This document shows positions 52,202 through 61,052 of a stretch of DNA of 64,000 bases, in pieces. The stretch is from Chitinophagaceae bacterium. GTDB taxonomy: Bacteria; Bacteroidota; Bacteroidia; Chitinophagales; UBA10324. The stretch spans positions 1 to 64,000 of the forward strand of contig JADKFU010000003.1 in NCBI GenBank assembly GCA_016717285.1. The letters are read 5' to 3'. Numbering within the stretch: position 1 is the stretch's first letter; each line of letters begins with the position of its first letter. Made by a program: the position numbers and the translations under genes. Under the pieces are notes generated by a model. It made no database searches. It worked only from the letters and a program-made list of their open reading frames with translations, and was not told the origin of the DNA.

Positions 52202-55165
52202 ATGAACCCACATTTTACACTTCGCCCTCTTGGCTATTTGGCCATGCCCTTATTGATGCTCCTGTTGCAGGAAATGCCGGTAATGGGACAAACGTACACT
52301 ACTAAATTATCGAACCGCAGATCCATCCAGTCAGACTGGGCCGGTATCGGAAGTCAGAACAGCACCCGTGATGGCATGTACATCAGCCATCCTAAAATGC
52401 TTACAAACGCGCCGGCGATGAATTCAAAGGTGATTCGTTTTCCTTCCGGCGGAAATGCCAACTGGTGGGATTGGAAAACCGGATGGTTTGTAAACGATCC
52501 TAATTCACCGAACCATAAGCCCAATGAAGCTCCTGAATACAATACACTGGAAAATTTCAAGAAATTATTAGATGCCACGGGTGCTGTTCCCCTATTTGTG
52601 GTTAATATGATCAGTTCAACACTGGATTATCAGTTGGAAATGCTGCACTATGCAGATTCCCTCGGAATGGCCATAAAATACATTGAATTAGGTAATGAGT
52701 TTTACCTTGATGAAGATGAAGATTCCGCTTATATCTATTCGATTTTCCCGAATGCTCAGGTCTATGGAACAGTCGCTTCAAAGTGGATTGATTCCATTCA
52801 TGCTCATTTCCCGAATGCAAAAGTGGCAGCGCAAGGAGCTTTTAACCGTAACAATCAGGAACGAAGAGTTACGTGGGATGAAGATCTGGTGAAAACGCTG
52901 GAAGGTGAAGATGCTATTACCTATCATGAATATTATTCCTCATCCGGAAATGAAGGTAGTACGGGTACTGGGGATGGAAAATACACAGTGAAGGATATTC
53001 CTGAATTTCTTTACCGTCCATTTAAGGCATGGAATATTTTGTCTGCTGAAGACCTGCCAACAGTTCGGCCGGGAAAAGAAGTGTGGATCACAGAATTTAA
53101 TATGCAGGATTTTAATGTTCCTGTACATGGTTCATGGGGACATGCATTATTTGTTGCCACGCAAACGCTGCACTTTCTGGAAAGTGAAAAAATTACCAAT
53201 GTAAATTTTCATACCGTTTGCGGCAGCGCAGGTTACGGCGGTTATTTCACAGATAATGCAGGATTTAAGTTTAAGTCAGGAGGAAGTTTTCAACAACCGC
53301 CCAAACCACCTATCACTACGGCGTGGGATCTTACTGCTTCGGGTAATGCTATTCAATTGATCAATGAAACAGTAAATGGAATGAAGTATGCTTCGCAACT
53401 AAGTTTTGAGGGGGTACCTATGGTTTCAGCAGTGGATAAAGATGATACGGTAAGTTATCCGGCACTTTATGGCTGGCAGTTTTCCAATAATAATTCTTCA
53501 GCCGCTGTGCTGGTAAATCTCACCGCCACCGACATTAAGATTAGTACAGCGGATGTTTTTAAAGGTGGTGGAAGTTATACCTCTATTTCTGCCGATCCGC
53601 TTGATTACATTGCGAATGATGGTGACGTATTGCACAAAAGCGCCACGCTTCCAGCAAATTTTACTGTTAAAGCATATGGAATTATAAAGATCACTTCCAG
53701 TTACGTGCCTGATGCTCCGCCTTCAGCCTTCGTAACAGCTGCAGGTTCTACTACTTTTTGCCAGGGTGATAGTGTAAATCTGATGTCAGAAAATGATCAT
53801 TATGCTTATCTCTGGTCAACCGGAGAAACCACGAAAAAGATATGGGCAAAAAACAGCGGTAACTATTGGTTGCGTGTGTGGGATAAAAAAGAAGGTTACT
53901 GGGCGTCCGATACCATCGCTTTAACTGTGAATCCAAAACCTGCAACTCCTATAATCAAGAATACCGGCAAAGATGCATTCTGTATTGGTTCGAGCACAGA
54001 ACTTACCTTGAAAGACATTGATCCTAATGTTACCTACTTGTGGTCTACCGGTGTTACGAGTACTTTGCTGACGGTTACAAATCCCGGAACATATTACGTA
54101 ACTGAATCTGATCAGAATGGCTGTTCATCGGTTTCTGATGGCATTACGATTACCGTTAATCCTTTACCGCAGCCGGTAATTTCCGCCGATGGTCCTCTCA
54201 CTTTTTGCGACGGCCAATCTGTGCAACTTGATGCCGGCTCAGTTTATCCAACGTGCATATGGTCTACCGGTAAAAATGGCCACCTGCTTACAGTTACTAA
54301 TCCAGGATCTTACAATGCGACTGTTACTGATATCAATGGTTGTAGTAAGGCTTCACCATATGTTAATGTAGTTGTTAATCCCCTTCCCTCAGTCAATGTC
54401 ACTACTAACGGACCTACTGTTTTTTGTGAGGGTAACTCCGCTACATTTCTAGGGGCTAATTCAGGATATCCGCATTATCAATGGGTAAAAGGATCAAAAG
54501 ATATCGAAAATGCAACCAGCAAAAACTATTACCCTCTGTCAACGGGTAATTACAAGGTTACCATAACTGATATCAACAATTGCGTTAACCAATCTCCCGA
54601 AAAAGACATTACCGTTAATACCAAGCCGAAAGCAAAAGTAACTTTAACAGGCTCCAAAAACATTTGCAATGGTGCAACCCGTACGCTGTCAGCCTATGTT
54701 GGAAACGGCTATTTATACCAATGGATTAAAAATGACATAAATATTCCGGGCGCAACACAAAGTATTTATATAGTCAGCACTGCGGGAGATTATAAGTGCA
54801 GGGTTACCAACCTGAATGGTTGCACCGAAGATTCAAAAGTGACCACTTTTACAAGCGATTGTAAAGAATCAGATCTTGCAAGTTATGAATCTGAGAGGGA
54901 GAGCACAATCACGATCTATCCCAATCCGGCGTACAACATCATTCACATTAACGCAGTTTTTTCTTCGGAAGCACCGCTTGCTCATCTTACAATCAGTAAC
55001 CTGCTTGGGGTTGAATTGTATTCCGATCAGCAACCTCTTAACGGAGTGCAATACAATAATGATTTAAAACTTCCGGACACTTTTACCAATGGAACTTATT
55101 TACTGTCTGTCAACAATGGCAGTCAGGTGATTTTTTCGAAGTTTATTGTCGCCGGCAAGCGATAA
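52202..55165 (+). CDS. T9SS-exported clan-A-type glycoside hydrolase with repeated Ig domains
   Basis: A 987-residue secreted enzyme. After the signal peptide (ending PVMGQ), residues about 30-510 form a TIM-barrel hydrolase with a beta domain. The acid/base Glu is probably Glu166 in IELGNEFYLD (Asn-Glu pair) and the nucleophile Glu298 in VWITEFN, the pattern of GH51/GH39/GH79-like families. About residues 515-890 hold five Ig-like repeats, each with FCxGxS, WSTG or QW, GxY and DxNGC segments, which may bind carbohydrate or space the domain from the surface. The C terminus (ITIYPNPAYNIIHI ... NGTYLLSVNNGSQ) is a T9SS sorting domain. The sugar specificity is not determined. Confidence 0.86.
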   Translation: MNPHFTLRPLGYLAMPLLMLLLQEMPVMGQTYTTKLSNRRSIQSDWAGIGSQNSTRDGMYISHPKMLTNAPAMNSKVIRFPSGGNANWWDWKTGWFVNDPNSPNHKPNEAPEYNTLENFKKLLDATGAVPLFVVNMISSTLDYQLEMLHYADSLGMAIKYIELGNEFYLDEDEDSAYIYSIFPNAQVYGTVASKWIDSIHAHFPNAKVAAQGAFNRNNQERRVTWDEDLVKTLEGEDAITYHEYYSSSGNEGSTGTGDGKYTVKDIPEFLYRPFKAWNILSAEDLPTVRPGKEVWITEFNMQDFNVPVHGSWGHALFVATQTLHFLESEKITNVNFHTVCGSAGYGGYFTDNAGFKFKSGGSFQQPPKPPITTAWDLTASGNAIQLINETVNGMKYASQLSFEGVPMVSAVDKDDTVSYPALYGWQFSNNNSSAAVLVNLTATDIKISTADVFKGGGSYTSISADPLDYIANDGDVLHKSATLPANFTVKAYGIIKITSSYVPDAPPSAFVTAAGSTTFCQGDSVNLMSENDHYAYLWSTGETTKKIWAKNSGNYWLRVWDKKEGYWASDTIALTVNPKPATPIIKNTGKDAFCIGSSTELTLKDIDPNVTYLWSTGVTSTLLTVTNPGTYYVTESDQNGCSSVSDGITITVNPLPQPVISADGPLTFCDGQSVQLDAGSVYPTCIWSTGKNGHLLTVTNPGSYNATVTDINGCSKASPYVNVVVNPLPSVNVTTNGPTVFCEGNSATFLGANSGYPHYQWVKGSKDIENATSKNYYPLSTGNYKVTITDINNCVNQSPEKDITVNTKPKAKVTLTGSKNICNGATRTLSAYVGNGYLYQWIKNDINIPGATQSIYIVSTAGDYKCRVTNLNGCTEDSKVTTFTSDCKESDLASYESERESTITIYPNPAYNIIHINAVFSSEAPLAHLTISNLLGVELYSDQQPLNGVQYNNDLKLPDTFTNGTYLLSVNNGSQVIFSKFIVAGKR

Positions 55166-55241
55166 GTAAGCCAGTAAAATATTTTGCTATTATAAGGTTG
55201 CTGTTCCTTTAAGCACCCTCAATGCTTGATAACATCTTTTG

Positions 55242-55276
55242 ATTATCCCGCCGCTTGCAGTTTTTGGCGGGATAAT
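55242..55276 (+). terminator. Strong hairpin, probable terminator
   Basis: ATTATCCCGCC (55242-55252) and GGCGGGATAAT (55266-55276) form a perfect 11-bp stem around a 13-base loop. It follows the glycoside hydrolase stop by 77 bp. The downstream U-run is missing, so it may act as a 3' stabiliser rather than a classic terminator. Confidence 0.55.
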
Positions 55277-55320
55277 TAAAGGTTGTTGCAGCAATTTTCT
55301 TTCTATAAAAACATTCGCCA

Positions 55321-55363
55321 TCAAACGGTCGTTTTATTTCCGGTTTCTTCTGAAACCGTTTGA
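55321..55363 (+). promoter_or_regulatory. Overlapping inverted repeats upstream of the AAA+ gene
   Basis: CGGTTTC/GAAACCG (55341-55347/55352-55358) is nested within TCAAACGG/CCGTTTGA (55321-55328/55356-55363); both pairings use the same CCG, so only one can form at a time. A regulatory role is inference. Confidence 0.35.
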
Positions 55364-55541
55364 ATTTCACAGTTTTTCAAGAATATGAAATTGTTTTTCT
55401 GAATCTGCATTTTCCATTCGAAACCAAAATGGGTAAAAAAAACATTTTCAACATAATTTTATGTGTTTCAGATGAATCATTTTAATGAATGCAGCCGTGT
55501 CCAACCAAATTATTCATTTCTTTATCTGATCAGAAAGCTCC

Positions 55542-58157
55542 ATGCCTAAAAATTCATCGGCCACAAACTATAAATTCCGCGACCTGAAAGTTTTCGGCCC
55601 TGCTGATCCTTTGGCAGAAGGTAAGCGCAAATACCAGCAGGTACTCGAAGAAACGGCCACTACCTATGTTTATGCAGAGCTTTCTTTATTCAATAAAAAA
55701 TTTGATGAAGAAGAATGGAACATAAAAGTGAACCTGAAGGCATTTCATTCAAACGGAAAAGAGATCTGTGACTTAAAGGTAGACCGCATAGTAAAAACCG
55801 ATGAAAATATTGTTTACATCCGCGAAGGCTGGGGAAACCCTGCTCCCGGCTCTTTCTGGAAAAAAGAACAATACTATTGGGAAGCATGGGTAGATGGCAT
55901 GTTGGTTGGTTCAAAAACTTTTTATGTTGCCAATAGCGGACGAGTGACCAATGATTCTAATCCTTATTTGAATATTCAATCGGTGAAGTTATATGAGGGA
56001 CCTAATAATGGTCTGGCTGTTACGGAACGTAAATACTTTTCAAAATTTAACAAAGATGAAACCCGTTTTGTATGGGCTGAAGTAGTGATCCAAAACCTGC
56101 TGCCGGATGTTAACTGGCCATGTGAAATACACTTTGATTTTTACAACGATGCCCGTCAGCTAAAAGGACAGTGCATTGAATTCTTTTTCATGAATCCCGA
56201 CAGCAACCGTCAATATACACTTACAACCGGTTGGGGTTCTGATGTTAAAGGCACGTGGTATCCGGGCAATTTTACTCTCGAAATTATTTTTATGGACCAC
56301 CTGATTGGCGTGGTACCATTTACGGTGGGGGAGGCAGCAGAAGAAGGAGAAGTGTCCATCCTGAATACGCCTCAGTATCAAATCACAGCACCCAACCAAT
56401 CAACAGAATCAATTGAGACACTTGATCAGGTAATAAAAATTCTGGATGATCTCATTGGGCTTTCTACCATCAAAACAAAAATTCATGAATACCTCCGGTA
56501 TCTGGAGTTTACAAAACTTCGCGCGGAAAAGGGACTTGCAACAGATGATAAGCTCAATCTGCATTCCGTTTTTACGGGAAATCCGGGCACCGGTAAAACC
56601 ACTGTTGCCCGCCTTTTAAGCCGCATTTATGCGAAGATGGGACTCCTTAGCAAAGGTCACCTTGTTGAAGTAGACCGCGCTGACCTTGTGGCTGAATATA
56701 TCGGTCAAACGGCCCCGCGAACCAAGGAAGTGATCAACCGTGCGCGTGGCGGTGTCCTGTTTATTGATGAGGCTTACGCACTGGCACGAAAGTCAGATGA
56801 CAGCAAAGATTTTGGAAAAGAAGTGATTGAAATTTTGCTGAAAGAAATAAGCGACGGAAAAGGAGACATCGCCATTATTGTTGCCGGCTATCCGGAGGAG
56901 ATGCACACCTTCCTTGATTCTAATCCGGGATTGAAGTCGCGTTTCAGCCAGGTATTTGAATTTCCCGACTACCTGCCGCAGGAGCTCGATGCCATTGCTG
57001 AGTTTGCACTCAAAGAACGTAACCTTATTTTTTCGCAGGACGCCAAAAAATACCTCTATGAAAAACTAGTGGAAGCATACCGCAACCGCGACCGTTCTTT
57101 CGGCAATGCCCGGCTGGTAAATGGTTGGATTGACGAAGCAAAACTAAATATGGGATTGCGTGTGATGCGTCATAAAGATCCCAAATCATTAAACAAAGAG
57201 AGCTTCACAACGCTGGAAATGGAAGACTTCCGAAAGATTTTTGCCTCCCGGGATCGTGAGCTTCCGGATATTCCGATAGATGAATTTTTGCTGAAAGATG
57301 CCTTGCAAGAATTGAATGCGCTCGTGGGGATGAACGATATTAAGAATGAGATCAATGAGATGGTAAAGCTGGTAAGGTTCTACCGGGAAGAAGGAAAAGA
57401 TGTATTGAGCCGCTTTTCCCTGCACAGCATTTTTATGGGAAATCCGGGTACCGGTAAAACAACGGTGGCCAGGATTGTTGCCCGCATTTACAAAGCACTT
57501 GGTCTATTGGAAAGAGGACATTTGGTGGAAGTAGATAAGCAGGGACTTGTAGCAGGTTATGTTGGACAAACTGCTATAAAAACCTCTCATGTGGTAGACA
57601 GCGCAAAAGGTGGAGTGCTGTTTATCGATGAAGCGTATGCCCTTAGTTCTGGTTCAGCAAATGATTTTGGCAGTGAGGCAATTGAAACGCTGCTGAAGAG
57701 AATGGAAGATTTACGCGGTCAACTGGTGGTAATTGCGGCCGGTTATACCGACAATATGATTCATTTTTTAGAATCAAATCCCGGCCTTAAATCAAGATTT
57801 GATAAAACCTTCCTGTTCGAAGATTACTCACCTGATGAATTATTTGCCATTGCTATGAGCATGTTAAAAGCAGAAAACCTGGTAGCGGATGACGATGCAT
57901 CCGATCACCTGAAAAAATTCCTGGCCTTCCTTTATGATAAACGCGATAAATATTTCGGCAATGCCCGCAATGTGCGCAAGATCATTGAAGAGTCGGTCAA
58001 AAACCGTGACCTGCGGCTGGCTGCGATACCAAAAGAATTACGAACACCAGATCTGCTCGGTAAAATCATTCTGGAAGACGTAGCGGAATTTAAACTCGCT
58101 GAACAAACTTCTGATACACGCAAACGAATAGGTTTCAATTTGCCGGGAAAGAATTAA
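55542..58157 (+). CDS. Tandem AAA+ ATPase (CbbX/SpoVK type) with duplicated N-terminal domain
   Basis: An 871-residue protein. Residues about 10-130 and 143-268 are two copies of one beta-rich domain: each has a basic KxY start, a YVYAEL or FVWAEV strand, a W in the middle, a GWG...G.W motif and a closing LVGSKTFYV or LIGVVPFTV strand. Two AAA+ modules follow, at about 300-560 and 600-860. Each has Walker A GNPGTGKTT (about 345 and 632), Walker B GGVLFIDEAYAL (about 402 and 690), pore-like residues, and NPGLKSRF before the sensor region. The CbbX-type pair resembles Rubisco activase CbbX, sporulation SpoVK and the EccA ATPases of type VII secretion. No Rubisco or T7SS gene is in the window. 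A remodelling or secretion-related chaperone role is likely but unproven. Confidence 0.9.
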   Translation: MPKNSSATNYKFRDLKVFGPADPLAEGKRKYQQVLEETATTYVYAELSLFNKKFDEEEWNIKVNLKAFHSNGKEICDLKVDRIVKTDENIVYIREGWGNPAPGSFWKKEQYYWEAWVDGMLVGSKTFYVANSGRVTNDSNPYLNIQSVKLYEGPNNGLAVTERKYFSKFNKDETRFVWAEVVIQNLLPDVNWPCEIHFDFYNDARQLKGQCIEFFFMNPDSNRQYTLTTGWGSDVKGTWYPGNFTLEIIFMDHLIGVVPFTVGEAAEEGEVSILNTPQYQITAPNQSTESIETLDQVIKILDDLIGLSTIKTKIHEYLRYLEFTKLRAEKGLATDDKLNLHSVFTGNPGTGKTTVARLLSRIYAKMGLLSKGHLVEVDRADLVAEYIGQTAPRTKEVINRARGGVLFIDEAYALARKSDDSKDFGKEVIEILLKEISDGKGDIAIIVAGYPEEMHTFLDSNPGLKSRFSQVFEFPDYLPQELDAIAEFALKERNLIFSQDAKKYLYEKLVEAYRNRDRSFGNARLVNGWIDEAKLNMGLRVMRHKDPKSLNKESFTTLEMEDFRKIFASRDRELPDIPIDEFLLKDALQELNALVGMNDIKNEINEMVKLVRFYREEGKDVLSRFSLHSIFMGNPGTGKTTVARIVARIYKALGLLERGHLVEVDKQGLVAGYVGQTAIKTSHVVDSAKGGVLFIDEAYALSSGSANDFGSEAIETLLKRMEDLRGQLVVIAAGYTDNMIHFLESNPGLKSRFDKTFLFEDYSPDELFAIAMSMLKAENLVADDDASDHLKKFLAFLYDKRDKYFGNARNVRKIIEESVKNRDLRLAAIPKELRTPDLLGKIILEDVAEFKLAEQTSDTRKRIGFNLPGKN

Positions 58158-58335
58158 TTATAGTGCTCAATACTGATGCTGCTTATTTTCCTGGCCATCA
58201 GTCCTTCGCTCCCGATGAAAAATCGGGACATGAACGGAGAGGTGAAGAACAATTTTTAGAATTGTCTTAAATCAAATCAGAAAATCTCCGCTTTGCATCT
58301 TATTTTCGCACCACACTTAAAAATAATTGCATTCC

Positions 58336-58470
58336 ATGCTACTTGAAATCTGGTTTCCACAAATTGTAATGGTAGTTGGCGGCGTTGGCGCACTTTTTTG
58401 TTTTGTAATGGTACTTGCTCCCGAAATAAAAAACGAAGAGCATCATCACGAAGACCATCATGGACATTAA
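58336..58470 (+). CDS. Small single-span membrane peptide with His-rich tail
   Basis: A 44-residue ORF. Residues 1-30 (MLLEIWFPQIVMVVGGVGAL and FCFVMVLAPEI) contain one hydrophobic span of about 20 residues. The C-terminal 11 residues are EEHHHEDHHGH with six His, a possible metal (Zn, Ni, Cu) binding tail on one side of the membrane. Upstream, TATTTTCG (58301-58308) is one mismatch from a -7 box. No larger frame overlaps it. It could be a chance ORF, but the clean hydrophobic-plus-histidine structure argues for a real peptide. Confidence 0.5.
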   Translation: MLLEIWFPQIVMVVGGVGALFCFVMVLAPEIKNEEHHHEDHHGH

Positions 58471-58812
58471 GGCTTCTTTGAACCCGAATTTTTCATTGTA
58501 AAAATCCCACTTTGCTGCGAATCATCACTGCCAGGGGTTGCTCATGATCCTTATAGCGCATTGCTTCGCAAACTCCAGATGTTACGTGGAGCTTAGTTCA
58601 ATTCTGTGTTGAATTAATACAGCGGATGTAGCCGAACAAGTCAGACCTGTTATTTTGGAAATAGCATAATTGGCATGAAGGCAGTGAAATACACGAAAAT
58701 GTTTTCTGCGTTTTTCTGTGGCTTCCGGAGGAATATTTATAGACCACCTCACGATAGAATAAAAAAAATCCGGATAGTTTTTTCTATCCGGATTTGTTAA
58801 TCAGTTAATTGA
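58471..58812. other. Intergenic region with a terminator only
   Basis: About 340 bp between the His-rich peptide and the secreted-protein gene. No convincing ORF or RNA signal; only the hairpin at 58766-58795. Confidence 0.5.
58766..58795 (-). terminator. Rho-independent terminator
   Basis: AAATCCGGATAG and CTATCCGGATTT form a perfect 12-bp stem with a T6 loop, followed on the minus strand by a long run of T. It ends the small secreted-protein gene (stop at 58813). Confidence 0.93.
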
Positions 58813-59223
58813 TTATTTAATTTCAGACTTGATTTCCGTACCCTGAAAATTGTATTGTATGGGTTGTGCATTGGGTTTTCTCCATACACAAGTTCCATCA
58901 ATCTTTTCACCGGTCACTTTGCCCTGCCAGCCCATCGCACCTTCTTTCTCGCTGTTAACTGTTGACATCCAGGTAAAATAATCAGCAGTAGGTTTAGCAT
59001 ACGCTTTGGATTCTTTAAATCCGAATGAGGTAAAGCCCGGAGTTTGAAACATGCCATTCTCAAATAAAATAGTTTGAACAATGGCGGCGTCTTTAGATCC
59101 TTCTTTCGTTAATTCAATCTTATATTTTTTGCCATCCAATTGAATGGAAGTGCTCTGCGCCTTTACGGCCTGGACACCAGTTAACGCCACTGCAACAATC
59201 AATGCGAGAAGTTTCATTTTCAT
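58813..59223 (-). CDS. Small secreted protein of unknown function
   Basis: A 136-residue protein with a signal peptide (LALIVAVALTGVQAVKAQ). The mature part is mainly beta-strand (KYKIELTKEGSK, AIVQTILFENGMF, GWQGKVTGEKIDGTCVWRKP) with one Cys. No recognised family; it resembles small periplasmic proteins of Bacteroidota but I cannot name it. The next upstream in-frame Met (M3) is an alternative start. A strong terminator follows. Confidence 0.65.
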   Translation of the reverse strand: MKMKLLALIVAVALTGVQAVKAQSTSIQLDGKKYKIELTKEGSKDAAIVQTILFENGMFQTPGFTSFGFKESKAYAKPTADYFTWMSTVNSEKEGAMGWQGKVTGEKIDGTCVWRKPNAQPIQYNFQGTEIKSEIK

Positions 59224-59341
59224 TTTTTTTGACAGATGATTAATCTAACGAAATTAGACAATTATTATAAATAACCATTCTTTCTTTCACCGAAAATTCC
59301 TGACTTTTGCCGTCCGGGTTTTATTACAGATTTTAAACCAT

Positions 59342-59414
<73 letters not shown>

Positions 59415-59474
59415 CTTAATATATTTGTAATAGACTGTAAATCATAGTATTAGAAGTAATATTTTAGACAAGGG

Positions 59475-59492
59475 TAAACTTAGGGTAAACAT
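59475..59492. repeat. Direct repeat GGGTAAAC pair
   Basis: AGGGTAAACTTAGGGTAAAC at 59473-59492: two octamers 11 bases apart, about 60 bp downstream of tRNA-Lys. Possible recombinase or regulator binding site; function not established. Confidence 0.4.
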
Positions 59493-59662
59493 TCAAAGCT
59501 TTTTTCCATTTGCCTAAATTTTCCATTTCTCAATGCATTACCTTATATCTGTTCCCTCATTTACGTTGGAATTCCCCCATGATTTTGTATCGTAATAGAG
59601 TAAGGTGTTAGCTTTTAATAGCTCTATAACTGTGTATTAATTCAAAAACAACATTTCCTGTA

Positions 59663-60589
59663 ATGAAAAAAGAAGCTATCACTTTTGAAGAAGAAGAAGT
59701 ATTTGAAAACTATTCGTATTCAATTAATACTGCAACCATATTTTGGAACGAATATCAATTTAAAAGAGAACCAGAATCCTTTGAATGGAAAACTTGTCCA
59801 TTCGGAATTGGAAAAGATCTTGAAAATATCATTCAGAGCCTATTAGTGAATCATGCTGAACCAAGAGTTGATTATTCTCCTAAACGGCGCAAGTTTTTGA
59901 TAGAAAAGTATAATACATTCAGTAATGATTTTTTCGCTCGAGAGCCATTCCTTTTAGATTTTTTCGTGCCAGCCTATAATAAGCCCAAGAACAAGAATGG
60001 AAACAATCACTTGACATTTGGCGGAGACCGCTACTACTACCTTTACAGTTACGCACAAGCGGTTATAGTCAGCAGGAAAACAGTAATGGATTACCAGTTT
60101 GAGCTCCTCTTCGCCTTCGCCCTTCGCCAGTGTGATTTGATGCATATTGATTCATTCCTCAATTTTCATTTTGAAAGTAATTTCGCAGGAACGGCAAAAA
60201 AATATTGCCAATATCTTAAACAGATAACTCGGAAATTCGCATCAAAACTGTTGACAACTGAATTATCAGATTCCATCAAAGAATGGATTGTAGAAAATGA
60301 AAACTCTGAAAAAGAATCTGGAGTAGAGAAGATCAAAACTTACTTGACTGTAAAACAACTTGCTTTTATATTCAGGGCCTTAAAGGAGATTAAATTGATT
60401 GAGGGTAAAACCGAAAAATCTATAGCTAAGGTTATCAGCAAAGCTTTTGATTCAAAAGCACAAGAAGATTTAAGCCCCGAAAGTGTATACAACCATTACT
60501 ATGCACTTGATTATGGTGCCATTGAATTTTGGTTGATTCAGTTTCCCAAACTGGAAAAATTTACAAAAAAGCTGAAAGAAAAAAAGTAA
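59663..60589 (+). CDS. Unknown protein of the tRNA-Lys accessory region
   Basis: A 308-residue soluble, helical protein without signal peptide. The N-terminal two thirds have no motif I recognise. The C-terminal part (KIKTYLTVKQLAFIFRALKEIKLIEG and LSPESVYNHYYALDYGAIEFW) resembles the end of RteC-type proteins linked to Bacteroidota conjugative elements, but only loosely. Base composition is more AT-rich than the left part of the window. It lies 248 bp downstream of tRNA-Lys and upstream of the HTH gene, so it is likely part of an integrated element. Confidence 0.6.
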   Translation: MKKEAITFEEEEVFENYSYSINTATIFWNEYQFKREPESFEWKTCPFGIGKDLENIIQSLLVNHAEPRVDYSPKRRKFLIEKYNTFSNDFFAREPFLLDFFVPAYNKPKNKNGNNHLTFGGDRYYYLYSYAQAVIVSRKTVMDYQFELLFAFALRQCDLMHIDSFLNFHFESNFAGTAKKYCQYLKQITRKFASKLLTTELSDSIKEWIVENENSEKESGVEKIKTYLTVKQLAFIFRALKEIKLIEGKTEKSIAKVISKAFDSKAQEDLSPESVYNHYYALDYGAIEFWLIQFPKLEKFTKKLKEKK

Positions 60590-60620
60590 TATAATCGATT
60601 GAATATCAGATACTATATCA

Positions 60621-60634
60621 GGGTTGTACAACCC
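60621..60634. promoter_or_regulatory. Perfect 14-bp palindrome (operator candidate)
   Basis: GGGTTGTACAACCC equals its own reverse complement. It lies 32 bp after the previous stop and 74 bp before the HTH start, a position suited to a repressor site. CACCTTTG at 60651-60658 nearby is one base off a -7 box. Confidence 0.5.
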
Positions 60635-60670
60635 CCTACTACTATTATTTCACCTTTGCATACTCACATA

Positions 60671-60706
60671 TTTGTATCCAGTTCATTTAATAAAACTGGA
60701 TACAAA
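60671..60706. promoter_or_regulatory. Perfect 13-bp inverted repeat ending one base before the ATG
   Basis: TTTGTATCCAGTT (60671-60683) and AACTGGATACAAA (60694-60706) with a 10-base spacer. Directly before the HTH protein start (60708), it could be an operator or an RNA hairpin sequestering the start site. Confidence 0.6.
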
Positions 60707-60707
60707 T

Positions 60708-60995
60708 ATGGACGTAATCACCATCGAATCTAAAGCATTCCAGCAACTGCTGGAGCAACTCAATCAAATTAAAGCTGGTATTGATACCCGCCTGAAAACA
60801 ACGGCGCCTGACGACCCGTGGCTGGACAATAACGAAGTCTGCAAATGGCTCAAGGTGAGCAAGCGCACACTGCAGAACTACCGCGACAACGGGGAACTCT
60901 CTTTTAGCCAGGTAGGTGCAAAGATTTTATACAAGACCAGTGACGTGGAAGATTTTCTTAAACGCCATTATAAAAAAGCCTTCAGCATCAAATGA
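60708..60995 (+). CDS. Excisionase-like helix-turn-helix protein
   Basis: A 95-residue protein. ATG at 60708 is chosen: the longer frame to 60624 runs through the inverted repeats. A helical N terminus (AFQQLLEQLNQIKAGIDTRL) is followed by DPWLDNNEVCKWLKVSKRTLQNYRDNGELSFSQVGAKILYKTSDVEDFL, the winged-HTH form found in many Bacteroidota mobile elements (MerR/Xis type). It probably controls excision or transcription of the element. Two palindromes lie in its upstream region. Confidence 0.88.
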   Translation: MDVITIESKAFQQLLEQLNQIKAGIDTRLKTTAPDDPWLDNNEVCKWLKVSKRTLQNYRDNGELSFSQVGAKILYKTSDVEDFLKRHYKKAFSIK

Positions 60996-61052
60996 TGAAA
61001 ATATATCTGGGCAAAGGTTTCAGGAAAAATTTCACTGTGTAAAATCAACAAT

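Larger units (their letters stand above)
55166..55541. other. Intergenic region with two hairpin groups
   Basis: A 375-bp gap without a gene. It contains the 11-bp-stem hairpin at 55242-55276, probably terminating the glycoside hydrolase transcript, and the overlapping inverted repeats at 55321-55363 upstream of the AAA+ gene. Confidence 0.55.

Noticed and set aside
58205..58230. Terminator after the AAA+ gene (TCCCGAT/ATCGGGA)
   Set aside because: Short 7-bp stem without a U-run; only a weak hairpin.
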